The notes under the pieces were generated by a model, which did not search any database, was not told the DNA's origin, and worked only from the letters and a program-made list of their open reading frames with translations. From Alphaproteobacteria bacterium (GTDB lineage Bacteria > Pseudomonadota > Alphaproteobacteria > Rhizobiales > Xanthobacteraceae), in the NCBI GenBank assembly GCA_005884465.1, contig VAZH01000065.1, forward strand, positions 1-14,232: a stretch of 14,232 bases of DNA. Direction: 5' to 3'. A program made the translations under genes and the position numbers. Positions 1-6,941 of the stretch are shown piece after piece (within the stretch, counting starts at the first letter, position 1; every line of letters starts with the position of its first letter).

Positions 1-484
1 TTTTCCGGTCATTCTCCTCGTGGTAATTACGGCGGCAACCCTCGATCCGGGGATTGGTCTGGTTGCGGCCGTCACCGGGATCCTGGCGAGCGCCGCGCTG
101 GTGTTCGCGATCGGCCGGCGGTTCGATGAGAATACGGTGTACCGAATCCTCGGCGAGCGGTTTCGGCGTGTTCGAGAGAAGCTCGTCGGCAACGGAGTGC
201 TGGCTATAGCGCTTATTCGGATGATTCCGATCGTCCCGTTCTCGTTCGTCAACCTGGTGGCCGGTGCGTTGAGGGTCGGCTTTGCCGAGTTCCTGCTCGG
301 AACGCTTCTCGGCATGGCCCCCGGTCTTATCACCCTGTTTGCGCTCGGCGCGACCGCTTCGAGAATGCTGCATGACCCCACGCCATCAAACATCGCGCTG
401 CTTGTGCTGGCCGCCGCTTTTTGGCTGCTGGCCTCGGTGTCGGCGCAATACGCGATCAAGAGAATTGGGCGGCCGCGACGATGA
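1..484 (+). CDS. VTT/TVP38 (SNARE-associated, DedA-like) membrane protein, 3' end only
   Basis: The reading frame is open from base 2 with no start needed, so this is the C-terminal part of a longer protein cut by the window edge; the GTG at 20 is an internal codon, not a convincing start. The visible part has hydrophobic stretches near its start, a charged loop with FRRVREKLVGNG, the conserved block IPIVPFSFVNLVAGALRVGF, then LLGMAPGLITLFALGATA and a last membrane segment ending in IGRPRR. This order (Pro-rich re-entrant region, AGAL, G-APG) is that of the VTT domain of TVP38/TMEM64/DedA proteins, which act in membrane-lipid handling, probably as scramblases or transporters. The stop overlaps the next start (ATGA at 481-484), so the two genes are co-translated. 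From memory, rhizobial relatives often carry a phospholipase D module upstream of the VTT domain in one chain. That is inference here, because the upstream part lies outside the window. Confidence 0.85.
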   Translation, partial: FPVILLVVITAATLDPGIGLVAAVTGILASAALVFAIGRRFDENTVYRILGERFRRVREKLVGNGVLAIALIRMIPIVPFSFVNLVAGALRVGFAEFLLGTLLGMAPGLITLFALGATASRMLHDPTPSNIALLVLAAAFWLLASVSAQYAIKRIGRPRR

Positions 485-1176
485 CCGGCCAAGCGATACG
501 GATGATGACCTGGAATGTGCATGGCACGTTCAATCTCAACCCGAGGTTCGACGTCCGGCCCATCGTTGCATTGATCGAGAAGTGGAAGCCTGACGTGGTT
601 GCGCTGCAGGAGGTGGATTCCCGAGGGCGCTCCGAGAATCCCTTTTCGATGCTCGAAGAGGCGATCGGCGGTCACAGCGTTCATGCCCATTCCATCGTGA
701 CCGAGGACGGAAATTACGGGCAGACGCTGATCAGCCGCTGGCCCTGGCTCAGCGAGCCCAAAATTCTCGATCTATCCTTTCGCAAGCGAGAGCCGCGTCG
801 GGCTATCGGCGCCGAGCTGCGCGGACCCTTCGGGGGGCTTCATGTCATCGCAACTCATTTGGGACTCAGCCTCAGGGAACGGCGCGAACAGTCGCGATCG
901 CTTCTCGAATTCGCGACGGGCTCGATCTATCCCACGATCGTGATGGGCGACTTCAACGACTGGTTTTGGGTCGGCTCTGTCCGGCGTGTTCTCGCCGATC
1001 ATTTTCCGGTCCGAACGCGCCGCAGAACTTTTCCGGGAGTTTGGCCGATGATGAAATTGGACCGCATCTACGCGGCCCGCTCGATGAGGCTGATCGGCGA
1101 CTTCGTTGATCCGGCAGCCATTCGGGTGTCCGATCATCTTCCGGTCATGGCGGATTTTGCGTTAAAGGACGAATAG
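481..1176 (+). CDS. Endonuclease/exonuclease/phosphatase (EEP) family hydrolase
   Basis: This 231-residue protein shows the EEP-fold active-site set in order: WNVHG with Asn12, LQEVD with metal ligand Glu44, THLG with His126, GDFND with Asp157/Asn159, and SDHLPV with the Asp218-His219 pair. The fold covers Mg-dependent phosphodiesterases, including DNA nucleases, inositol phosphatases and sphingomyelinases, so the substrate cannot be read from the motifs. No signal peptide or membrane segment is visible, so it should be cytoplasmic. I chose the ATG at 481, which overlaps the TGA of the VTT gene by four bases; an in-frame TTG at 421 would put 60 bases inside that gene and adds no conserved sequence. 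Coupling to a VTT-domain protein suggests a phospholipid or phosphodiester substrate at the membrane, which is inference. The downstream edge is a 333-bp gap, so this is the last gene of its operon. Confidence 0.88.
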   Translation: MTGQAIRMMTWNVHGTFNLNPRFDVRPIVALIEKWKPDVVALQEVDSRGRSENPFSMLEEAIGGHSVHAHSIVTEDGNYGQTLISRWPWLSEPKILDLSFRKREPRRAIGAELRGPFGGLHVIATHLGLSLRERREQSRSLLEFATGSIYPTIVMGDFNDWFWVGSVRRVLADHFPVRTRRRTFPGVWPMMKLDRIYAARSMRLIGDFVDPAAIRVSDHLPVMADFALKDE

Positions 1177-1509
1177 CCCACGGCGTGGGCGCGAGCCTCT
1201 CAGCCATACTCCCCGGCATAGGGGTTAACGGCGCCCGGAAACCTATCGTTTTTGAGATGCAACGGGGGCAGGGATCGGGCCCGCAGCCATGGCTCGGGGC
1301 CGGGTGACACGGGCTCTTCGCCCTTACGTTGACCGGGCAACCACCGAACATTTACCCAAATTCGAGCCGCGACCGTAAATTCATTGCGCGTTCATAACGG
1401 TTCCACTACATTTTTGTGACACGCCGCAGGCTCCGGCTGCGTCGTCCGTCTCCTGGTCATCGCCAGCCAAGGCCCCAACCACAGCGCCGGGTGTAGTTGC
1501 GTCCCGTTC
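1177..1509. other. 333-bp intergenic region, no gene seen
   Basis: No convincing coding frame or structural RNA is visible. Directly at the stop codon is a short hairpin, GCCCAC-GGC-GTGGGC (1176-1190), without a T-run, so it is at best a weak terminator for the EEP gene. A six-base inverted pair ATTTAC (1350-1355) and GTAAAT (1375-1380) lies 130-160 bases before the next start in locally AT-richer sequence, followed by a TTTTTGTGACA stretch near 1412. This is where a promoter for the LtaS-like gene would be expected, but I see no clean -35/-10 pair. Confidence 0.5.
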
Positions 1510-3219
1510 ATGGCGCTCGCGCCAGATCAAGGTCCCTCCGCTACGGCTTCCGCCGTAAGCGTCAACCCGGTAGGCAACTGGCGGCTACTGGCCGTTGCGG
1601 CGCCGCATCTGGCGGCGCTGGGCGTCATGCTCCACACCGAAACCGATCTCGGCTCGCGCACGGGCTTTCTGCTGTCATGGGGGATTTTAAACTTCTTTTG
1701 GATCGCGCTGCTGCGGCGTCCAGCTCTGTCGGGCGCGCTCTCGCTCACTCTCGTCGTCGTGCTGATCCTGCTGTCGCGGCTCAAGCACGACATCGTGCAG
1801 ATGACCGCAAACTTCGTCGACCTGATGGTGATCGATCGCGATACCGCGGCGTTTCTGTTTACGATCTTTCCCAATCTGCGCTGGTCCGTGATCGGCGCGG
1901 CCCTTGTCATCATCCCCCTGATGTACGCGCTGTGGTGGCACGATCCGTTCCGGATCCGCCGTCTGCCGGCATTGGCGGGCAAGCTGGCCTGCCTTGCCGC
2001 GCTGGTCGGATATTCCCTGGCCTGGCCGGATGAAGCCTGGCGCGGCTACTACGACGACGGCTATCTGTCGAAATTTGCCCGTTCCGGCGTCACCGCCGTG
2101 TCGGATTTCATCAATTACGGTTTCATGGAATCGGACGCGGTCGCCGCCGAGCGTCTCAAGATGCCGCTATTGGATTCCTGCCATCCCGCAGGCCGCCGGC
2201 CCAACATCATCATGATCCATGACGAGTCCAGTTTCGACATTCGTCAGGCAGCCGGCATCAAGGTGCCGCCGGGCTATGGCAGCCATTTCAAATCGTTCGA
2301 CGGCAAGGAGCGCATATTCCTGGCCGAGAGCAATGGCGGCCCGAGCTGGTTCACCGAATACAATGTGCTCGCCGGGCTCTCGTCGCGCTCATTCGGCCGG
2401 TTTTCCTATTTTGTCACGCGCATCGCCTCGGGGCGCGTCGAGCGCGGACTGCCGCTGGCGTTGCGCCGCTGCGGCTACAACACGATTTCGCTCTATCCGG
2501 CCTATGGCGCCTTCATGAGCGCGCGCAGCTTCCAGACCACCACCGGTATCCAGCATTTCTACGACGCGCACGATCTCGGCGCCAAGGACGTCGAGCCCGA
2601 CAGCTTCTTTTACGACAAGGCCCTGGGGCTAATGTCGCAGCAGACGCCGAATACACCGGTGTTCATGTTCGTCTATCTCGCCGCCAATCATTTTCCCTGG
2701 GAGACCCGGTTTCTCCCCGACCTGATGCCGTTCTGGCGCAAGCCCGGCAACGAGCCGGTGGTCGATGAATATCTGCGCCGCCAGGCGATGAGCGCCGACG
2801 ACTACGCCGCGTTCATCGCGGGGCTGAAAAAGAAATTCCCGGCGCAGCCGTTTTTGATCGTGCGTTACGGCGATCATCAGCCGGAATTCTCGCCGCACGT
2901 TCTCGATCCCGGCCTCGATGAAGCCGGCGTCGGCAAGAAGCTCGACAAATACGATCCGCGCTACTACGCGACCTACTACGCCATCGACGCGATCAACTTC
3001 GAGCCGGTCAAGAGCCCTGCGGTGATGGACACGGTCGACGGGCCCTATCTGCCGCTGGTGATCCAGGAAGCCGCCGGCATTCCGCTCGATCCCTCGTTCG
3101 AGGAGCAGAAGAGGATCATGCTGCGCTGCAAGGGCGTGTTCTATGCCTGCAAGGATGGCGCGGAAGCCCGCCGCTTCAACCGGCTGCTGATCGACGCCGG
3201 TTTCGTCCGCGGATTGTAG
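1510..3219 (+). CDS. Membrane-anchored sulfatase/LtaS-like phosphotransferase or hydrolase
   Basis: The protein has 569 residues. The N-terminal ~170 residues hold about five hydrophobic helices (near 24-43, 52-68, 72-89, 125-142, 154-171), followed by a periplasmic alkaline-phosphatase-superfamily domain. Motifs match the LtaS/OpgB-type sulfatase family: PNIIMIHDESSFD (metal ligand Glu239), GGPSWFTEYN (Ser279 aligns with the LtaS nucleophile Thr, with Thr282 as the alternative), LAANHFPW (His394) and VRYGDHQPEF (Asp455, His456). Family members move phosphoglycerol or phosphoethanolamine from lipids to envelope glycans, or hydrolyse such esters. In a Gram-negative cell a role in decorating periplasmic glucan or lipopolysaccharide is plausible but inferred. 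The ATG at 1510 is the first in-frame start giving the full membrane region; the ribosome site before it is weak. It stands alone between two non-coding gaps, with no glycan synthesis gene beside it. Confidence 0.82.
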   Translation: MALAPDQGPSATASAVSVNPVGNWRLLAVAAPHLAALGVMLHTETDLGSRTGFLLSWGILNFFWIALLRRPALSGALSLTLVVVLILLSRLKHDIVQMTANFVDLMVIDRDTAAFLFTIFPNLRWSVIGAALVIIPLMYALWWHDPFRIRRLPALAGKLACLAALVGYSLAWPDEAWRGYYDDGYLSKFARSGVTAVSDFINYGFMESDAVAAERLKMPLLDSCHPAGRRPNIIMIHDESSFDIRQAAGIKVPPGYGSHFKSFDGKERIFLAESNGGPSWFTEYNVLAGLSSRSFGRFSYFVTRIASGRVERGLPLALRRCGYNTISLYPAYGAFMSARSFQTTTGIQHFYDAHDLGAKDVEPDSFFYDKALGLMSQQTPNTPVFMFVYLAANHFPWETRFLPDLMPFWRKPGNEPVVDEYLRRQAMSADDYAAFIAGLKKKFPAQPFLIVRYGDHQPEFSPHVLDPGLDEAGVGKKLDKYDPRYYATYYAIDAINFEPVKSPAVMDTVDGPYLPLVIQEAAGIPLDPSFEEQKRIMLRCKGVFYACKDGAEARRFNRLLIDAGFVRGL

Positions 3220-3289
3220 CCCGGCCGCGCTCGCCTGAAGCGGCGGGCTCGCGCAAGGGCGCTGCCGGCGGCTTTCTTTCCATGACAGC

Positions 3290-3317
3290 TTGACCACAGG
3301 TGCAGACTTCATATGAG
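3290..3317 (+). promoter_or_regulatory. Candidate sigma70-type promoter before the Cys-rich/OmpA pair
   Basis: TTGACC (3290-3295) and TATGAG (3312-3317) are separated by 16 bases, close to housekeeping -35/-10 spacing. The start codon at 3326 would then leave a leader of only a few bases, so either the mRNA is nearly leaderless or the true promoter is elsewhere. A six-base inverted repeat, CTTCAT (3307-3312) and ATGAAG (3318-3323), spans the -10 position and could occupy the ribosome site or bind a regulator. Confidence 0.3.
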
Positions 3318-3325
3318 ATGAAGCT

Positions 3326-3745
3326 ATGAACCCCATCCGATTGATATTGTCGATTATTCTAGTCACCGCCTGGTCCTCGGCGTCCGCAGAGACAATGAGG
3401 TTTGAAGAGGCGACAGCAATGCTTGGAACTAGCTGTGCCAAGGACATCGATTCGAACTGCCGCGGCGTCAATCCTGATCCTACTCGCCTGAAGGACTGCC
3501 TGAACCGCAATCAGGATGTGTTGTCGCCCCAGTGCAGGAATGCCTATGGCCCGGCCTTCGATGCGATCCAGAAGCGCGTGGCCGCACGCTCAGCCGTTGC
3601 CAAACTATGCGCGCGCGACGTAGCCAAATTTTGTGGCGGCGTCCAGAAGGGCGATAGCGGCAAAGCCCTGGAGTGCCTGTTGGCGGGACCGCGCGGAGTG
3701 AGCATAAATTGCAACAAGGCCATTGCTGAAGCGGGGTATCGCTGA
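3326..3745 (+). CDS. Exported cysteine-rich repeat protein (two four-Cys units)
   Basis: This 139-residue protein starts with a clear signal peptide (NPIRLILSIILVTAW, likely cut after SASA near residue 21). The mature part has eight cysteines at 37, 45, 58, 70 and 95, 103, 117, 129. They form two units spaced C-x7-C-x12-C-x11-C and C-x7-C-x13-C-x11-C, with LKDCL and ALECL at the third Cys of each. This matches the Cys-rich repeat found in animal Golgi glycoprotein GLG1 and in many small alphaproteobacterial secreted proteins. In the oxidising periplasm the cysteines probably form disulfides. Its biochemical role is unknown to me. The stop overlaps the next start by one base (TGATG at 3743-3747), so it is co-translated with the OmpA-domain protein and both probably act in the same envelope layer. 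Confidence 0.82.
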   Translation: MNPIRLILSIILVTAWSSASAETMRFEEATAMLGTSCAKDIDSNCRGVNPDPTRLKDCLNRNQDVLSPQCRNAYGPAFDAIQKRVAARSAVAKLCARDVAKFCGGVQKGDSGKALECLLAGPRGVSINCNKAIAEAGYR

Positions 3746-4419
3746 TGCGATTGCGCAAGCAGACCCGACGGCATCTTGCTCTGCTGATCGCCCTGCTGGT
3801 CGGCTCGGTCGCATCCCAATCCTCGGCGCAGACCCCGGCGGGCGGCACAGCGGCGGACTGGGTCAACAAGCTTGCCGAGCTTCAAACTGCGCCCGATTTG
3901 GATATCGCCGCGCTGCGCCAGCAGGTTGCCGACAGGGTAAAATCGAGAGCGGACGGAGTGGCCACAAAGCGGCCGCCGGTTGCCCCCCAGCTGCTCAAGC
4001 AACTCGTCGTCGAGATTCGGTTTGACGAAGACGCTGCTGTCATTCGGCCCGAATCCTATCGAACGCTTGGGCGCATCGCCGATGTGCTCACCGACCCGAA
4101 ACTGCTGACATACAAATTCCTGATTGTGGCTCATACCGTTTCGGCCGGCAGACGCGAAAATAATCTGATGCTGAGTCAGAGGCGAGCCGACGTGATCCGC
4201 GAAGTGCTGGTGAACACATTCAAGATTTCGTCAAAACGCCTGCAGGCGATCGGTCTGGGCGAGGAGCAGTTGCTGGATGCGGCCCGTCCGGCAGCGGCGA
4301 TCAATCAGCGGATCCAGATCGCGACGGTCGGAAGCGCGCTTGAGCCCGAACGCCCGGCTCTGGCGAAAGCCGCACCCGCGCCGCGCCCACCAACTAAGCC
4401 AACTAAAAAGCCGCGCTGA
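3745..4419 (+). CDS. OmpA-domain envelope protein with altered HTD motif
   Basis: The 224-residue protein has a basic N-terminus and signal peptide (hydrophobic 11-24, likely cut after SSAQ at 29), a short helical linker (35-85), an OmpA C-terminal domain (about 86-195) and a Pro/Lys-rich tail. The domain shows EIRFDEDAAVIRPES, IVAHTVSAGRRENNLMLSQRRADVIREVL, RLQAIGLGE and NQRIQI, which line up with the family pattern HTDxxGxxxxNxxLSxxRA...NRRV. The Asp of HTD, which contacts diaminopimelate of peptidoglycan, is Val132 here. The partner Arg of the RRA motif (147/148) is kept, and NRR is NQR. There is no beta-barrel, so this is a periplasmic or lipid-side anchor-type protein, not a porin. It is coupled to the Cys-rich gene by TGATG. 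It ends 44 bases before the convergent osmolyte transporter gene. Confidence 0.85.
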   Translation: MRLRKQTRRHLALLIALLVGSVASQSSAQTPAGGTAADWVNKLAELQTAPDLDIAALRQQVADRVKSRADGVATKRPPVAPQLLKQLVVEIRFDEDAAVIRPESYRTLGRIADVLTDPKLLTYKFLIVAHTVSAGRRENNLMLSQRRADVIREVLVNTFKISSKRLQAIGLGEEQLLDAARPAAAINQRIQIATVGSALEPERPALAKAAPAPRPPTKPTKKPR

Positions 4420-4463
4420 AAAGGCGGGCCGCGCTTCCGCTTTGCCTCCCTGCGAGTGTTGCC

Positions 4464-6023
4464 TTACCGCTTCCCGATCTTCTCCCACAGCCAGCGCGCC
4501 ACCGCATCGGGCGACGATGTGCCGTCGCCGCCGGCAGCGCGCAAGTTGGCCTCGCGCATCGTGGATATGTCGATCCTGCCGAGCAGCGGTTGCAATGCCT
4601 CCCGCAATGCCTGGTCGGACGTGCGTTTAGGCGCGAGCAGGACAATCGCGTCGTAAGGGGGAATCGCGTGTTTCGAATCGTCGAGCACCACCAGATCGTA
4701 TTTGGCGATCAGCCCGTCGCTGGTGTAGCCCGCGATCACGTCGACCTCGCCGGAGGCAACGGCGGCATACATGAAGTCCGGCTGCATCTGCCGCTGCGCG
4801 CGAAATGAAAGTCCATAGGCCTCTCGCAGCCCGGCCCATTCCGGCCGCGAGAAAAACTCATAATCGGCTGCCATCGACATCGTTCTCGCATGCGAGGCGA
4901 GATCGGCAATGGAGTGAATGCCGAGCGCGTCGGCGCGCTTTCGCGGCATCACCAGCGCATAGGCGTTCTCAAAGCCGAGTTCGCCCAGCAATGTGACTTT
5001 CTGTTGCGCCAGCGTCATTTTCAATTCACCGAGCAATTCTTCACGCGGCCTGATTTCGGTGCGGTGAAACTGGTTGGCCCATAGCGTGCCGGAATAATCG
5101 ACATAGACGTCGATATCGTCGGAGACCAGCGCATCGAAAATCACGTTGGAGCCGAGGCCCTCGCGCGATGTCGCCGACAGTCCCGCTGCCCGCAGCCGCT
5201 GCGCGATCAGCGCCGACAACACATATTGCTCGGCAAAGGTCTTGGCGCCGACAATGTAGCTCGAAGGCGAGCGCGCCATCGATGGGACCAGCGTTGCTGC
5301 AACCAGCGCGGCAATGCCGATACCGCCGAGCGCCGCGCGCAAGCGGCTGCGGTTGCGAATCCCGTTCTCGATCAAGGCCAGCAATTGATCGACCGCGAGC
5401 GCCAGCACCGCGGCGGCGAGGCAGCCGAACAGCACGAACACCCAGTTCTGGGTCTGCAGCCCCGCAAAGATGTAATTGCCGAGGCTGGTCTGGCCGATCG
5501 GCGTGGACAGTGTCGCGGTGCCGATCACCCAGACCGCCGCGGTGCGGATGCCCGCCATCATGACCGGCAGCGCCAGCGGCAGCTCCACCATGAATAGCGA
5601 CTGCCGCGGCGTCATGCCGACGCCCTGCGCGGCCTCCAGGATCGCGGCGTCGACCCCTTGCAGGCCGGTGATGGTGTTGCGCAGCACCGGCAGCATCGAA
5701 TAGAGCGCCAGCGCCAGCACCGCCGGCAAAAATCCGAATGCGGAAAAGCCAAATCCGAACCAGGCCAGCGACAATGCCGCGAGCGCCAGCAGCAGCGGAT
5801 AGAACAGCGCCAATAGCGCCAGGCCCGGTATCGTCTGCACGATGCTGGCAAGCCCAAGCAGCGCGCCGCGCATCACCGGCTGGTTGCGCGCCGCGATCGC
5901 CAGCGGCAGGCTGGCCAAAAGCCCGAGCGCCAGCGCGGTGACGCTGACGCGCACATGATTGCCGAGATAATCCGGCAGATGAGACAGCGCCTCGCTCCAG
6001 CGCGGATCGGAGAAAAAACTCAT
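4464..6023 (-). CDS. Osmoprotectant ABC importer, fused permease and substrate-binding protein
   Basis: This 519-residue chain joins two parts. Residues 1-225 are a ProW/OpuCB-type permease with about five membrane helices and the ATPase-contact loop ILEAAQGVGMTPRQSLFMVELP (about 128-149). A hydrophobic segment (about 232-249) then anchors a periplasmic OpuAC/OpuCC-type binding domain (255-519). The binding domain shows VGAKTFAEQYVL, EGLGSNVIFDALVSDDIDVYVDYSGTLW, AADYEFFSRPEW and GYTSDGLI; the Tyr/Phe/Trp-rich loops fit a cage for a quaternary amine such as glycine betaine, choline or carnitine. Which one is bound cannot be told. Fused ProWX-type proteins of this kind are known in several phyla. 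The start ATG (complement of 6021-6023) overlaps the ATPase stop by four bases, so ATPase and permease are co-translated. The two genes form a complete importer. Confidence 0.9.
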   Translation of the reverse strand: MSFFSDPRWSEALSHLPDYLGNHVRVSVTALALGLLASLPLAIAARNQPVMRGALLGLASIVQTIPGLALLALFYPLLLALAALSLAWFGFGFSAFGFLPAVLALALYSMLPVLRNTITGLQGVDAAILEAAQGVGMTPRQSLFMVELPLALPVMMAGIRTAAVWVIGTATLSTPIGQTSLGNYIFAGLQTQNWVFVLFGCLAAAVLALAVDQLLALIENGIRNRSRLRAALGGIGIAALVAATLVPSMARSPSSYIVGAKTFAEQYVLSALIAQRLRAAGLSATSREGLGSNVIFDALVSDDIDVYVDYSGTLWANQFHRTEIRPREELLGELKMTLAQQKVTLLGELGFENAYALVMPRKRADALGIHSIADLASHARTMSMAADYEFFSRPEWAGLREAYGLSFRAQRQMQPDFMYAAVASGEVDVIAGYTSDGLIAKYDLVVLDDSKHAIPPYDAIVLLAPKRTSDQALREALQPLLGRIDISTMREANLRAAGGDGTSSPDAVARWLWEKIGKR

Positions 6024-6811
6024 GCCGCGCCATCCCGCGGCAGCAGCACGTTGAGCCGCTCCGCTTGCCGCCGCGGCGTGCGCAGCAGTTCGCCGACATA
6101 AGCGTCGTCGCTATCGGAAAGTTCTGTCAGCGTGCCCTGTGCCAATAGCCGCCCGGCGCGCATCACCGCGATGCGGTCCGCGAGCAGGATGGCCTCCGTC
6201 ATGTCGTGGGTGATCATGACCGTGGTCAGCCCGAGCTTGCTATGCAGGGCGCGGTAGTCATCGCCGAGCGCGTCGCGGGTGAGGGGATCGAGCGCGCCGA
6301 ACGGCTCGTCCATCAAGACGATGCGCGGCCTCGCCGCCAGCGCCCGCGCGACGCCGACGCGCTGACGCTGCCCACCCGACAGCTCATGGGGAAAGCGATC
6401 GCGGTAGAGGGTGCGGTCGAGCCGCACCAGATCGAGCAGTTGATCGACCCGCGAAGCAATCTCCGCGGCCGGCGTACCCTGCAGCTTCGGCGTGATCCCG
6501 ATATTGCCGGCAACGCTGATATGCGAGAACAGCCCGCCGCTCTGAAACACGTAGCCGATGCGGCGGCGCAGTTGAACGGGGTCGACCGCGCGCACGTCCT
6601 CGCCCTCGACCGTGATGCGGCCGCTGTCGGCGTCGATCAGCCGGTTCGCCAGCCGCAGCAGCGTGGTCTTGCCGGAGCCGGAGCCGCCGACGATGGCGAG
6701 GAATTCGCCCTCGGCGACCTCGATCGAGACGTCGTCCACGGCCCTGACCCGGCCGCCGTCGAAGCTCTTGCCGACATGCGCAAATGCGATCAGGGGCGGG
6801 GCGGCGGTCAT
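6020..6811 (-). CDS. Osmoprotectant ABC importer ATP-binding protein
   Basis: The 263-residue ATPase has Walker A GGSGSGKT (42-49), Q-loop VFQSGG (88-93), signature LSGGQRQRVG (144-153), Walker B IVLMDEP (164-170), D-loop ALD, and switch His202 in ITHDMTEA. The RLANRLIDADSGRITVEGED stretch and the FVFQ-type Q-loop are those of the glycine betaine/choline OpuCA/ProV group. The chain stops soon after the nucleotide domain and lacks the tandem CBS domains with which ProV/OpuAA sense ionic strength. If transport is osmotically gated, the sensor is therefore elsewhere. It is the first gene of the minus-strand operon and faces the other ABC cassette across 130 bases. The ATG at the complement of 6809-6811 is used; upstream Shine-Dalgarno complementarity is poor. 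Confidence 0.9.
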   Translation of the reverse strand: MTAAPPLIAFAHVGKSFDGGRVRAVDDVSIEVAEGEFLAIVGGSGSGKTTLLRLANRLIDADSGRITVEGEDVRAVDPVQLRRRIGYVFQSGGLFSHISVAGNIGITPKLQGTPAAEIASRVDQLLDLVRLDRTLYRDRFPHELSGGQRQRVGVARALAARPRIVLMDEPFGALDPLTRDALGDDYRALHSKLGLTTVMITHDMTEAILLADRIAVMRAGRLLAQGTLTELSDSDDAYVGELLRTPRRQAERLNVLLPRDGAA

Positions 6812-6941
6812 GTCTTGGAATTATCACACCGCGTTCGAGCCACCAAGCCGGCGCGGCGCTTGCATGTTGCCGGGATCGGTTGAATTGTCGAAGCCGGGGC
6901 GCTAATCCATACCCCACAACAAATGATATTCGGGGAAACGC
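6812..6941. promoter_or_regulatory. Divergent promoter region between two ABC transporter operons
   Basis: These 130 bases separate the starts of two divergent operons and must hold both promoters. For the plus strand, TTGAAT (6880-6885) with a 17-base spacer to TAATCC (6903-6908), or TTGTCG (6885-6890) with 17 bases to CATACC (6908-6913), are possible but poor matches. A purine-rich GGGGAAA (6933-6939) serves the GTG start at 6942. The block GCCGGGGCGCTAAT (6893-6906) is repeated almost exactly upstream of the binding-protein gene near 8605. Confidence 0.4.

Noticed and set aside
421..480. Upstream TTG start for the EEP gene
   Set aside because: The added 20 residues lie within the VTT gene; the ATG at 481 with ATGA coupling is a better start.
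2629..3510. Long open frame on the minus strand across the LtaS-like gene end
   Set aside because: It is antisense to a gene with a complete active-site motif set, shows no family pattern itself, and is expected from GC-rich codon bias.
4420..4463. Possible bidirectional terminator between convergent genes
   Set aside because: The GC-rich stretch does not form a clear stem and has no T-run in either direction.
5041..6099. 352-codon minus-strand frame overlapping the osmolyte transporter
   Set aside because: It is Arg/Gly/Ala-rich shadow sequence of the permease and ATPase genes in another frame.
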